From CAWCWN01 sp963799245 (GTDB taxonomy: Bacteria > Chloroflexota > Ktedonobacteria > Ktedonobacterales > Ktedonobacteraceae), in assembly GCA_963799245.1 (NCBI GenBank), contig CAWCWN010000003.1, positions 2,108,001 to 2,172,000 on the forward strand: a DNA stretch of 64,000 nucleotides, read 5' to 3'. Below are positions 57,548 through 64,000 of the stretch, piece by piece. A program made the translations under genes and the position numbers. The number at the start of each line of letters is the position of its first letter. Positions within the stretch are counted from its first letter, which is position 1. The notes under the pieces were generated by a model. That model worked only from the letters and a program-made list of their open reading frames with translations, ran no database searches and had not been told where the DNA came from.

Positions 57548-58978
57548 ATGTCTTATAGATATGATGCAATCGTAGTTGGCGCCGGGCCAAATGGCCTGGC
57601 GGCCGCTATCACTATGGCGCGGGCGGGTCGCTCGGTGCTCGTGTATGAGGCCAGGGAGACGATTGGGGGCGGTTCTCGTTCGATGGAGCTCACCCTGCCT
57701 GGCTTTGTGCACGATGTCTGCTCGGCCATCCATCCCTATGCACTTGCCTCGCCGTTCTTCCGCACGCTACCGCTTGAGAAGCACGGCTTAGAGTGGATTC
57801 ATCCTTCTGCGCCCCTCGCCCATCCCCTGGACGATGGCACGGCGTCACTGCTTGAACGTTCCATAGAGGCAACTGGCGCAACACTTGGTTATGACGCTGG
57901 CGCTTACCGCAGGCTGATGGCGCCGCTGGTCGCCAACTGGGATAACATCGCAAGGGCCGTGCTTGGCCCTTTACGACCACAGCCTCTCCTGCGGCATCCC
58001 TTCGCGCTCGCACCCTTTGGCCTGAAGGCTATCCGCTCAGCCCGCGGACTCGCGGAGAGCCTGTTCCAGCAAGAACATGCCCGCGCCATCTTTGCAGGGA
58101 TGAGCGCGCACTCGATGCTGCCATTAGAGCGAGGGCCCAGCGCAGCCGCCGGTCTTATCCTGGGAGTGTTCGCCCATATCGTGGGCTGGCCAATGCCACG
58201 CGGCGGCGCGCAGCAAATCATGAACGCGCTGTCGTCTTACCTGCGTTCACTGGGAGGAGAAATCATTCCGGGCGTTGAGGTGAAGTCCCTGGACGTGCTT
58301 CCTTCTGCCCCCATCATCCTGTGTGATGTGACCCCCCGGCAGTTACTACGTATGGCAGGCTCTCGCCTGCCTCCAGGCTACCGGCATAAAATGCAGCACT
58401 ACCGCTATGGTCCTGGCGTTTTCAAGCTCGACCTGGCCCTGGATGGCCCGGTCCCCTGGCGTGCAGCGACATGTTCGCGTGCAGGCACGGTGCATGTAGG
58501 CGGCACACTGGCCGAAATCGCCGCAGCTGAAGCGCAAGTCTGGCGGGGTACGCATCCTGAAAGGCCCTTCGTGCTGCTGGCCCAGCAGAGCTTATTTGAC
58601 GCGACGCGCGCTCCTGAGGGCAAGCATACGGTATGGGCCTATTGTCATGTCCCCGCTGGATCGTCTTTTGCTATGACCGGGCGTATCGAGGCGCAGATCG
58701 AGCGCTTCGCCCCTGGTTTTCGCGAGCGCATACTGGCGCGGCATACGCTTTCGGCTCTGCAACTCGAGCAATACAACGCCAATTATATCGGTGGTGATAT
58801 CAATGGTGGCGTCCAGGATCTCAGGCAGCTGTTCACTCGTCCAACCATTGCGATCGATCCCTATACAACCCCCTGCAAGGGATTATACCTCTGCTCGTCA
58901 TCCACGCCGCCTGGCGGAGGAGTACATGGCTTATGTGGCTATTTCGCTGCCAGGTCCGCTTTGCGTGGTGAGGCATAG
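57548..58978 (+). CDS. Phytoene-desaturase-like FAD-dependent oxidoreductase
   Basis: The 476-residue flavoprotein opens with the dinucleotide fold VVGAGPNGLAAAITMARAGRSVLVYEA. The GGGSRSMELTLPGFVHDVCSAIHPYAL substrate region follows, and the end STPPGGGVHGLCGYFAARSAL closes the FAD site. It is the NAD(P)/FAD (CrtI/PYROXD2-like) group. Most such proteins are carotenoid desaturases or isomerases, but no other carotenoid gene lies nearby, so the substrate is open. A weak promoter region of 67 bp precedes it. Confidence 0.9.
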   Translation: MSYRYDAIVVGAGPNGLAAAITMARAGRSVLVYEARETIGGGSRSMELTLPGFVHDVCSAIHPYALASPFFRTLPLEKHGLEWIHPSAPLAHPLDDGTASLLERSIEATGATLGYDAGAYRRLMAPLVANWDNIARAVLGPLRPQPLLRHPFALAPFGLKAIRSARGLAESLFQQEHARAIFAGMSAHSMLPLERGPSAAAGLILGVFAHIVGWPMPRGGAQQIMNALSSYLRSLGGEIIPGVEVKSLDVLPSAPIILCDVTPRQLLRMAGSRLPPGYRHKMQHYRYGPGVFKLDLALDGPVPWRAATCSRAGTVHVGGTLAEIAAAEAQVWRGTHPERPFVLLAQQSLFDATRAPEGKHTVWAYCHVPAGSSFAMTGRIEAQIERFAPGFRERILARHTLSALQLEQYNANYIGGDINGGVQDLRQLFTRPTIAIDPYTTPCKGLYLCSSSTPPGGGVHGLCGYFAARSALRGEA

Positions 58979-59236
58979 CCTACCTCCACTTGCCAGGGGA
59001 TTATACACGATAGTTTGCTTACATGCTAAGGTGTATGTATATACATATCAGTGGAATCCGTTTCATTTGATAACGACTTCGTGACGATTTTATGGTAGTA
59101 TTGTGGTAGACAAAGCCAGATGTCGAGCAGCCGCGCAGTTGAAGGGAAACACGGCGCACATACGTTATCATTGACTATCATTTCTTTCCAGGCGGGGCTA
59201 TTTGATTGGCGCAGGAATTGTCGTCGGCAAAGATAG

Positions 59237-60456
59237 ATGAGTGTAAATCACCAGGGCGAGCAATGGAAGGTGCTTGCTGGGCAACGCGCCTATAGATTTC
59301 GCCGTGCAAGCGCTCAAGTGCTAGGAGGTCGAGCTGTCGTAAATCAAAATCCTTACGAGTCAACATCTTATGGCTCCGGTCAATCTGGACAGAACAATCC
59401 GCATAATCCCTATGAGCAGGCCAGACAAAATAATCCCAATAACCCCTATGATCAATATGCGCCAACGCAGCCGGCCGGGCCGGGCGGTAGTTATCCTCCC
59501 CCCAGTACCCGCAGCAGAATCCCAATCCCTACCCGCCTTATCCTTATTCCGCTACGCCCACGCCCCCCCCTGCCCCTCCCCCTTACAACCAGCCTGGCCC
59601 GGCGAGCCAGCCGGGTGCTTTCAACCTCTATGGCCAGCCAGGCGGTACGCAGCCACCTCCCGCCCTGAAACCACGCTCCGGCAATAGCGGGCGTATCATC
59701 CTAATCGCACTGGCGGTGATCATCATCCTTGGCGGCATTGTCGCGGCGATAACTATACCCGCGCATAATGCCCAGGTCGCGAACGCGAACGCGACGGCCA
59801 CGGCACAAACTATGTCGACGGCGACCGCCCGTGCAAACGCGACTGCTACTGCTCAAAGCCTGGCAACTGCGACGGCTATCGCAAACACCTATCCTTTTAG
59901 CTCAAACGTGAAATTGAACGATCCCCTGAGCGATAATAGTAAGGGTATCAACTGGCGCACCAGCTCGAATTGCGTGTTTACCAATGGGGCTTACCATGCC
60001 AGTGAGGCGAAGAACAATACATATTACACCTGCGCGGCCCTGAACAGCAATTACTCCAATTTCACCTACCAGGCGACGATGTCGATCAACAAGGGGAACA
60101 ATGTTGCCGCAGGCATTACCTTCCGGGGCGATGACAACGCCAGCCAAAACTACAGCCTCATCTTTGATCCGACCGGCGGCTATTCGCTCTTCATGTATAC
60201 CAGTTCTACAGCGAAGCCGACGACCCTGCAGCAGGGCGACGCTTCGGCCGCAGGCTTTAAGACCGGCAGTGGCCAGAGCAACGACATCGGCGTCGTGGCG
60301 CGAGGAAGTTCACTTACGATGTATGTGAACGGCCAGAAGCTAACGGCAGTGACCGATAGCACCTATACCAGCGGCCAGATTGGCACCATCGTCTATGATA
60401 TCGGAGACGCAGTCGACGCCTCATTTAGCAATGCCAAGGTGTGGGCGCTGAGCTAG
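59237..60456 (+). pseudogene. Pro-rich membrane protein with concanavalin-like ectodomain, frameshifted
   Basis: Two frames make one protein. The first gives NQNPYESTSYGSGQSGQNNP and a Pro/Asn/Gln-rich cytoplasmic part ending GGSYPPP. At the C6 run (59499-59504) it leaves the frame. The -1 frame continues as QYPQQNPNPYPPYPYSATPT and on to a membrane helix (RIILIALAVIIILGGIVAAI), an ATATAQ-type Ala/Thr stalk and a ~190-residue beta-sandwich domain. That domain has the same type as in the two kinases (DPLSDN, NGAYHA, GITFRGDD, MYVNGQ). One missing C explains the break. No canonical start follows the AGGAGG at 59323-59328 (GTC GTA AAT), so the true start is unclear; GTG 59318 and ATG 59237 are in frame. 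Confidence 0.7.
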
Positions 60457-60481
60457 GCAGCCCTGTTGCTAGAGAAGAATT

Positions 60482-60514
60482 GCAAGCGCGACCTCCGGCC
60501 CGGGCCGCGCTTGC
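60482..60514 (+). terminator. Terminator-like hairpin after the ectodomain gene
   Basis: GCAAGCGCG (60482-60490) pairs with CGCGCTTGC (60506-60514), with GC-rich interior pairing, followed by CGTCTTTCT. It begins 25 bp after the stop. Confidence 0.65.
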
Positions 60515-60663
60515 CGTCTTTCTGCTTGCGGCGCCCCCAAGGCCCTGGGTGGTACCTTCTGGCTGTTTTTGTGGTGAAAGTGGGCCATCTCCCCTCATCC
60601 TGAGCTATACTGATACATGGAAATGTATGAAGTAGATTTGTTGCTGCTGGACGAGGTAAATGC

Positions 60664-61566
60664 GTGCTATCCATCATCGTTGTAATTCTGGTCTGCGCTG
60701 TAATGCTTGCTTTGTGCGCGCGCCTGGGCCTGCAACTCCTACAAGAGTACCTCTATCAGCGCCGTGTACAGAGATCGCTGAGGACTTCTCCCGCCGTTGA
60801 TCGCAGCGTTATCACAATGCTCCAGGTACGCGATGGTATTGTGACGAGCGCGCCTCTCGCCCGGCGGACCGCTCCTAACCTGTCGCCTGGCTGGTACAGG
60901 CGCATGCGTATGTTTATCTCCTTAAGCTTTCTGCTGATGGTCTTGCTGGCTCTCTTTGGCCAGAGCGGCCTCGCCGATGGCACCCTGAGAAATTTAAGTC
61001 GAGACCTCAGCATATTGGGCTACTCACAGTTCTCTACCACCGATGTACACGCGGTCGCGCACGTCGCCATAGTAAACGCATCACAACAGCTAACACGGAT
61101 TTCGCAACTTGATCCTGCGCAGTACAACACATCCGGTGATTACAGTACCTGGGCCTATTCTGCCTGTTCCACGGCATCGATGACCGAGGTCTTCGACGCC
61201 TATGGTCGTAATTTCCGCATCGCCGATGTGTTGAAAGTTGAAGCACGCATTGGCGCGATCACCCCTCAATTGGGCCTGGTCGATCCCTCCGGTATAGCGG
61301 CCACGGCGGCGCAATTTGGCTTTAAGACCACCTGGAGCAACTCCTGGCAGCTCGATCAAATCATCAACATCGCGAATTCGGGTAGACCTGTCATCGTCAG
61401 CTTTCCGCCTGATAGATACGATGGCGGCCATATCCTGGTAGTGCTGGGAGGGGATGCCAACATGGTCTACCTGGCTGATACCTCCCTCTGGAACCGCCGC
61501 GAGCTTACGCGGGGCCAGTTTATGAACTGGTGGGAAGGTTTTGCGGCCGTAGTAACACCGGCTTAA
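60664..61566 (+). CDS. Membrane-anchored C39-like (papain-fold) protein
   Basis: The 300-residue protein has an N-terminal membrane helix (IIVVILVCAVMLALCARLGLQLL) and a second one (MFISLSFLLMVLLALFG, about 80-97). A C-terminal domain resembles peptidase C39-like family 2: YSACSTASMTEVFDAYG with the candidate nucleophile Cys, GGHILVVLGG with the His, and YLADTS with the Asp. The usual Gln before the Cys region is not obvious (a Tyr-Ser-Ala-Cys context). It may be an external cysteine peptidase or an inactive relative. The start is GTG 60664 after ACGAGGTAAAT. No lantibiotic genes are near. Confidence 0.75.
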   Translation: MLSIIVVILVCAVMLALCARLGLQLLQEYLYQRRVQRSLRTSPAVDRSVITMLQVRDGIVTSAPLARRTAPNLSPGWYRRMRMFISLSFLLMVLLALFGQSGLADGTLRNLSRDLSILGYSQFSTTDVHAVAHVAIVNASQQLTRISQLDPAQYNTSGDYSTWAYSACSTASMTEVFDAYGRNFRIADVLKVEARIGAITPQLGLVDPSGIAATAAQFGFKTTWSNSWQLDQIINIANSGRPVIVSFPPDRYDGGHILVVLGGDANMVYLADTSLWNRRELTRGQFMNWWEGFAAVVTPA

Positions 61567-61595
61567 AATCAGTGCTCGCGCCTACGCTTAGGCAC

Positions 61596-61648
61596 TTGAC
61601 AATCCCGCAGGCAGAACCTACGATTGAGAGCATAAGATCTGTTATGCT
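61596..61648 (+). promoter_or_regulatory. Promoter and inverted repeat upstream of trpB2
   Basis: TTGACA (61596-61601) and TACGAT (61619-61624) are 17 bp apart. Just downstream AGCATA (61629-61634) and TATGCT (61643-61648) form an inverted repeat around 8 bp, a possible operator or small RNA hairpin. Confidence 0.5.
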
Positions 61649-61688
61649 GTAGACGCTCTCTCATTGTGAACCTCGAAAGGAATGCGCC

Positions 61689-63059
61689 ATGCCAGACAAC
61701 GTCCAGACCAAATATCTTTTGAGCGAAGATCAAATGCCTCGCAGCTGGTACAACATCGTGCCAGACCTGCCTAGGCCGCCAGCGCCCGTTCTGCATCCCG
61801 GCACTCACCAGCCGGTTACCCCTGACGACCTGGCCCCGTTGTTCCCCATGGCATTGATAATGCAGGAGGTCACCGCCGAACCATATATCGAGATAGCGGA
61901 GCCTGTGCGCCAGATTTACACCCAATGGCGACCCAGCCCGCTCTTCCGGGCGCGCCGCCTGGAGCGAGCACTGGATACGCCTGCCCGAATCTACTATAAG
62001 TATGAGGGCGTGAGCCCGGTGGGCAGCCACAAGCCGAATACAGCTGTGCCCCAGGCATTTTACAACAAGCAGGAAGGCGTCAAGAAACTCTCAACTGAAA
62101 CTGGGGCCGGGCAATGGGGATCGGCATTGGCGATGGCCGGGGCGTTCTTTGACATGGATGTTGAAGTCTTTATGGTCAAAGTCAGCTACCAGCAGAAGCC
62201 CTATCGGCGTAGTTTGATGCAGACTTTTGGGGCGACTGTGCATGCCAGCCCCACCGATCTGACGGATGCGGGCCGCAGTATCCTGGCTGCAGATTCAGAG
62301 AATATGGGCAGCCTGGGCATCGCCATCAGTGAAGCTGTGGAGCTTGCCGCAAAGAGTGGCGGAACGGTCAAGTACTCGCTCGGCAGCGTCCTCAACCATG
62401 TGTTACTGCATCAAACGATCATTGGACAGGAAGCGCTGCTGCAACTGGCCCTGGCGGACGATTATCCTGATGTCGTAGTTGGTTGTGTAGGGGGTGGGAG
62501 TAATTTCGCCGGTCTGGCCTTCCCCTTCATCGGGGAGGCGCGTAAGAAAGGGCTCAAGACGCGTTTTCTGGCCGCCGAACCAATGGCCTGCCCCACTTTG
62601 ACCAAGGGCATCTACGCCTACGACTTTGGCGATACGCTAGGGATGACGCCCCTGGTCAAGATGCATACGCTCGGCCATGACTTCATGCCTCCGGGTATTC
62701 ATGCAGGTGGCCTGCGCTACCATGGTATGTCACCGCTGATCTCTCAACTCCATGCCGAAGGTATTATTGAGGCCAGGGCCTATTACCAGAACGCAGTCTT
62801 TGAGTCTGCGGTTCAGTTTGCGCGTACGGAAGGCATCGTTCCCGCACCTGAGGCCGGGCACGTGATCAAGCCTGTAATCGAGGAAGCGCTCAATGCCAGG
62901 GAGGAAGGGCGGGAGCGTGTAATCCTCTTTAACCTGTGCGGCCATGGTCATTTCGATATGGCTGCGTATGACGCCTACTTCGCAGGAAAATTACAGGATT
63001 ATGCATATCCAGCCGCGGCCGTGGCAGAGGCCCAGCAGAGAATGCCGCAGGTAGTGTGA
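61689..63059 (+). CDS. trpB: Tryptophan synthase beta chain, TrpB2 type
   Basis: This PLP enzyme joins indole and serine to tryptophan. At 456 residues it is longer than TrpB1 (~400) and carries TrpB2-specific N-terminal and internal segments (LPRPPAPVLHPGTHQPVTPDDLAPLFP). The PLP lysine is in GSHKPNTA, the phosphate loop is CVGGGSNFAGLAFPF, and the catalytic GAGQWGSALAMAG region is typical. TrpB2 enzymes usually work without TrpA and may salvage indole. No trpA lies beside it. AAAGGAATGC precedes the ATG. Confidence 0.93.
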   Translation: MPDNVQTKYLLSEDQMPRSWYNIVPDLPRPPAPVLHPGTHQPVTPDDLAPLFPMALIMQEVTAEPYIEIAEPVRQIYTQWRPSPLFRARRLERALDTPARIYYKYEGVSPVGSHKPNTAVPQAFYNKQEGVKKLSTETGAGQWGSALAMAGAFFDMDVEVFMVKVSYQQKPYRRSLMQTFGATVHASPTDLTDAGRSILAADSENMGSLGIAISEAVELAAKSGGTVKYSLGSVLNHVLLHQTIIGQEALLQLALADDYPDVVVGCVGGGSNFAGLAFPFIGEARKKGLKTRFLAAEPMACPTLTKGIYAYDFGDTLGMTPLVKMHTLGHDFMPPGIHAGGLRYHGMSPLISQLHAEGIIEARAYYQNAVFESAVQFARTEGIVPAPEAGHVIKPVIEEALNAREEGRERVILFNLCGHGHFDMAAYDAYFAGKLQDYAYPAAAVAEAQQRMPQVV

Positions 63060-63079
63060 CAGGCTAACATGGTTATATG

Positions 63080-63113
63080 GCAGTGAGCAGACACTCCTTT
63101 ATCTGCTCACTGC
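63080..63113. terminator. Bidirectional terminator hairpin between trpB2 and the PLD-N gene
   Basis: A perfect 12-bp stem pairs 63080-63091 with 63102-63113 around a CACTCCTTTA loop, between convergent genes. No T-run follows on the plus strand. Confidence 0.75.
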
Positions 63114-63122
63114 TGCGCGCGC

Positions 63123-63395
63123 TTAATAATTTTGGGCCTGGTAGCCTGCATAACTCGGCTGGCCGAACATAACGCGACTGCGGCGAGATTTCTGACCAAA
63201 AAGCAGGTAGAGCAAGGGTCCAATGACCACTGGAATGGGCATCAACCATACGACCAGCAGCCATAGTATCTTAGCGAGGGTGCTGTGATCGTCCTCCAAA
63301 ATCATTACCGAAACAAGGATGTGGCCAAGCAATGGCACAAGAATAATAACTAAAAACAGTAGCGAATTCAAGAGGCATCCGCGGTTGCCAGACAT
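63123..63395 (-). CDS. Small PLD-N domain membrane protein
   Basis: The 90-residue protein has two membrane helices (LLNSLLFLVIILVPLLGHILVSV and ILWLLVVWLMPIPVVIGPLLYLLFG) followed by QKSRRSR. This is the pattern of the phospholipase D-nuclease N-terminal (PLDc_N) domain found alone in many bacteria, with LVVWLMPIPVVIGPLLYLL as the core. AAGGAGATTTCCT places the start at 63395; the longer frame would add 38 unrelated residues. Function unknown; probably a small envelope protein. Confidence 0.8.
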   Translation of the reverse strand: MSGNRGCLLNSLLFLVIILVPLLGHILVSVMILEDDHSTLAKILWLLVVWLMPIPVVIGPLLYLLFGQKSRRSRVMFGQPSYAGYQAQNY

Positions 63396-63535
63396 AGGAA
63401 ATCTCCTTATGTTTGAGTATAAGCCCTGCAATACGAATCGCCGGGACAAACACATTCTTTTCAAACTTTCTCTGCTTATTTTACGTAACAGGGAGGCGTT
63501 GCGTTGCAAGCGTGCTGTTTTGGAGGCTCATCGCT

Positions 63536-64000
63536 TCACACAGCTATAAACTTTTGCGCGATCTCCATGGCAAGGGGATGATAGGTCTGTTGATAACAGC
63601 CGACAAAGCGAACGACCTTGCCACCCCAGCCACTTTTGAAGCGGTAAGCACCCGCCATGTCCTCTGTCTCATCATCGCTGGCAGGAATACCCCAGAAGTC
63701 ATACTGGTGCGCGCCCTGTCCTCTGGCCCAGCGAATCGCCTCCCATTGCAACAGGTAATTGGGCATCAGGTTGCGATGCTCGTTGCCTGAGGCGCCGTAG
63801 AGGTAGATGCCCTGGTACGCAAACAGGCCCACAAAGATGCCCGCCAGCAGCTGCCCCTCGAACTCGGCTAAAAGCAGGCGCGCCTGCTGGCGAGGGGCGA
63901 AAATTTGCCAGGCGTGCAGGTAATAATCGAGCGTATGAATGCCGAATTGATCGCGTGCACCCGTGACCTGCATGAGATCATACCAGGCTCGTACATCCTC
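63536..64000 (-). CDS. FemAB/FemX-like peptidoglycan bridge aminoacyltransferase (5' end outside window)
   Basis: Only the C-terminal ~154 residues are present, with the frame open to the window edge. They match the second GNAT domain of Fem transferases: GIHTLDYYLHAWQIF, LLLAEFEGQLLAGIFVGLF, YLYGASGNEHRNLMPNYLLQWEAIRWARGQG, YDFWGIP and FKSGWGGKVVRFVGCY. Fem enzymes attach amino acids from tRNA to lipid II. The match includes the usual Gly-Ala-Ser and Tyr-Asp-Phe-Trp-Gly blocks. The PLD-N protein gene lies 140 bp downstream on the same strand. It could also be a generic BioF2/GNAT protein. Confidence 0.85.
   Translation of the reverse strand, partial: EDVRAWYDLMQVTGARDQFGIHTLDYYLHAWQIFAPRQQARLLLAEFEGQLLAGIFVGLFAYQGIYLYGASGNEHRNLMPNYLLQWEAIRWARGQGAHQYDFWGIPASDDETEDMAGAYRFKSGWGGKVVRFVGCYQQTYHPLAMEIAQKFIAV

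Noticed and set aside
59100..59236. c-di-GMP riboswitch suggested by GACAAAGCC
   Set aside because: The other conserved elements of the GEMM-I aptamer are missing.
1..64000. CRISPR array, prophage, tRNA or rRNA genes
   Set aside because: No regularly spaced repeats, phage structural genes or RNA gene consensus segments were seen by reading; a dedicated scan was not possible.

Overview
The window is bacterial chromosome and looks like a member of the Ktedonobacterales (Chloroflexota). This rests on gene content and style, not on a search. It has several transmembrane Ser/Thr kinases with WD40 or concanavalin-like ectodomains and Ala/Thr-rich stalks, a Ski2/DSHCT helicase in a bacterium, a class II TrpB, a MurF-alanine racemase fusion, and GC-rich coding sequence. 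I see no prophage, CRISPR array, rRNA or tRNA. Both ends cut through genes.

Layout. 1-3.2 kb: the tail of a secreted or anchored protein, a small XRE regulator and a WD40 receptor kinase. 3.3-8.2 kb: tyrosine catabolism (hppD, fumarylacetoacetase, hmgA), interrupted between hppD and fah by an OMEGA-type element. That element carries an IsrB (an IscB-like RuvC protein without HNH), an upstream omega-RNA region and a right-end hairpin. 8.2-8.8 kb: an IS481/IS3-like transposase remnant and a strong terminator. 8.8-15.7 kb: leuCD, then a complete pyruvate/2-oxoacid dehydrogenase set (E1a, E1b, E2, E3). 15.8-23.1 kb: a molbindin, a lipid kinase, MurF-Alr, DprA and a membrane metallopeptidase. 23.4-26.3 kb: a class A penicillin-binding protein with an apparent frameshift. 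26.3-30.9 kb: hrcA-dnaK-dnaJ behind a CIRCE-like operator, with no grpE. 31-33.7 kb: an exonuclease-family enzyme and glycyl-tRNA synthetase with a T-box leader. 34-36.7 kb: the Ski2-like helicase.

37-41.8 kb holds a tandem pair of receptor kinases, the second of which has lost the catalytic HRD aspartate. 41.8-45 kb is a small membrane protein and an ABC exporter. 45-52 kb is a minus-strand cluster of secreted beta-propeller/BNR proteins, a CopD-YtkA membrane protein and a NarX/NarL-like two-component pair. 52-57.5 kb runs rnc, a solitary TaqI-like adenine methyltransferase, a B12-binding mutase subunit, MeaB and an XPB-like helicase. 57.5-64 kb has a phytoene-dehydrogenase-like flavoprotein, a frameshifted ectodomain protein, a C39-like protein, TrpB2, a small PLD-N membrane protein and a truncated FemAB-like transferase.

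The most notable system is the IsrB element. Its stop codon overlaps the fah start codon (TGATG), and its right-end hairpin sits between a strong Shine-Dalgarno and that ATG, so the element may now supply fah translation. Second is the kinase/pseudokinase tandem, which shares a strongly conserved juxtamembrane motif inside an otherwise variable linker. Long hairpins without a U-tract close many genes here and look like a local terminator style.
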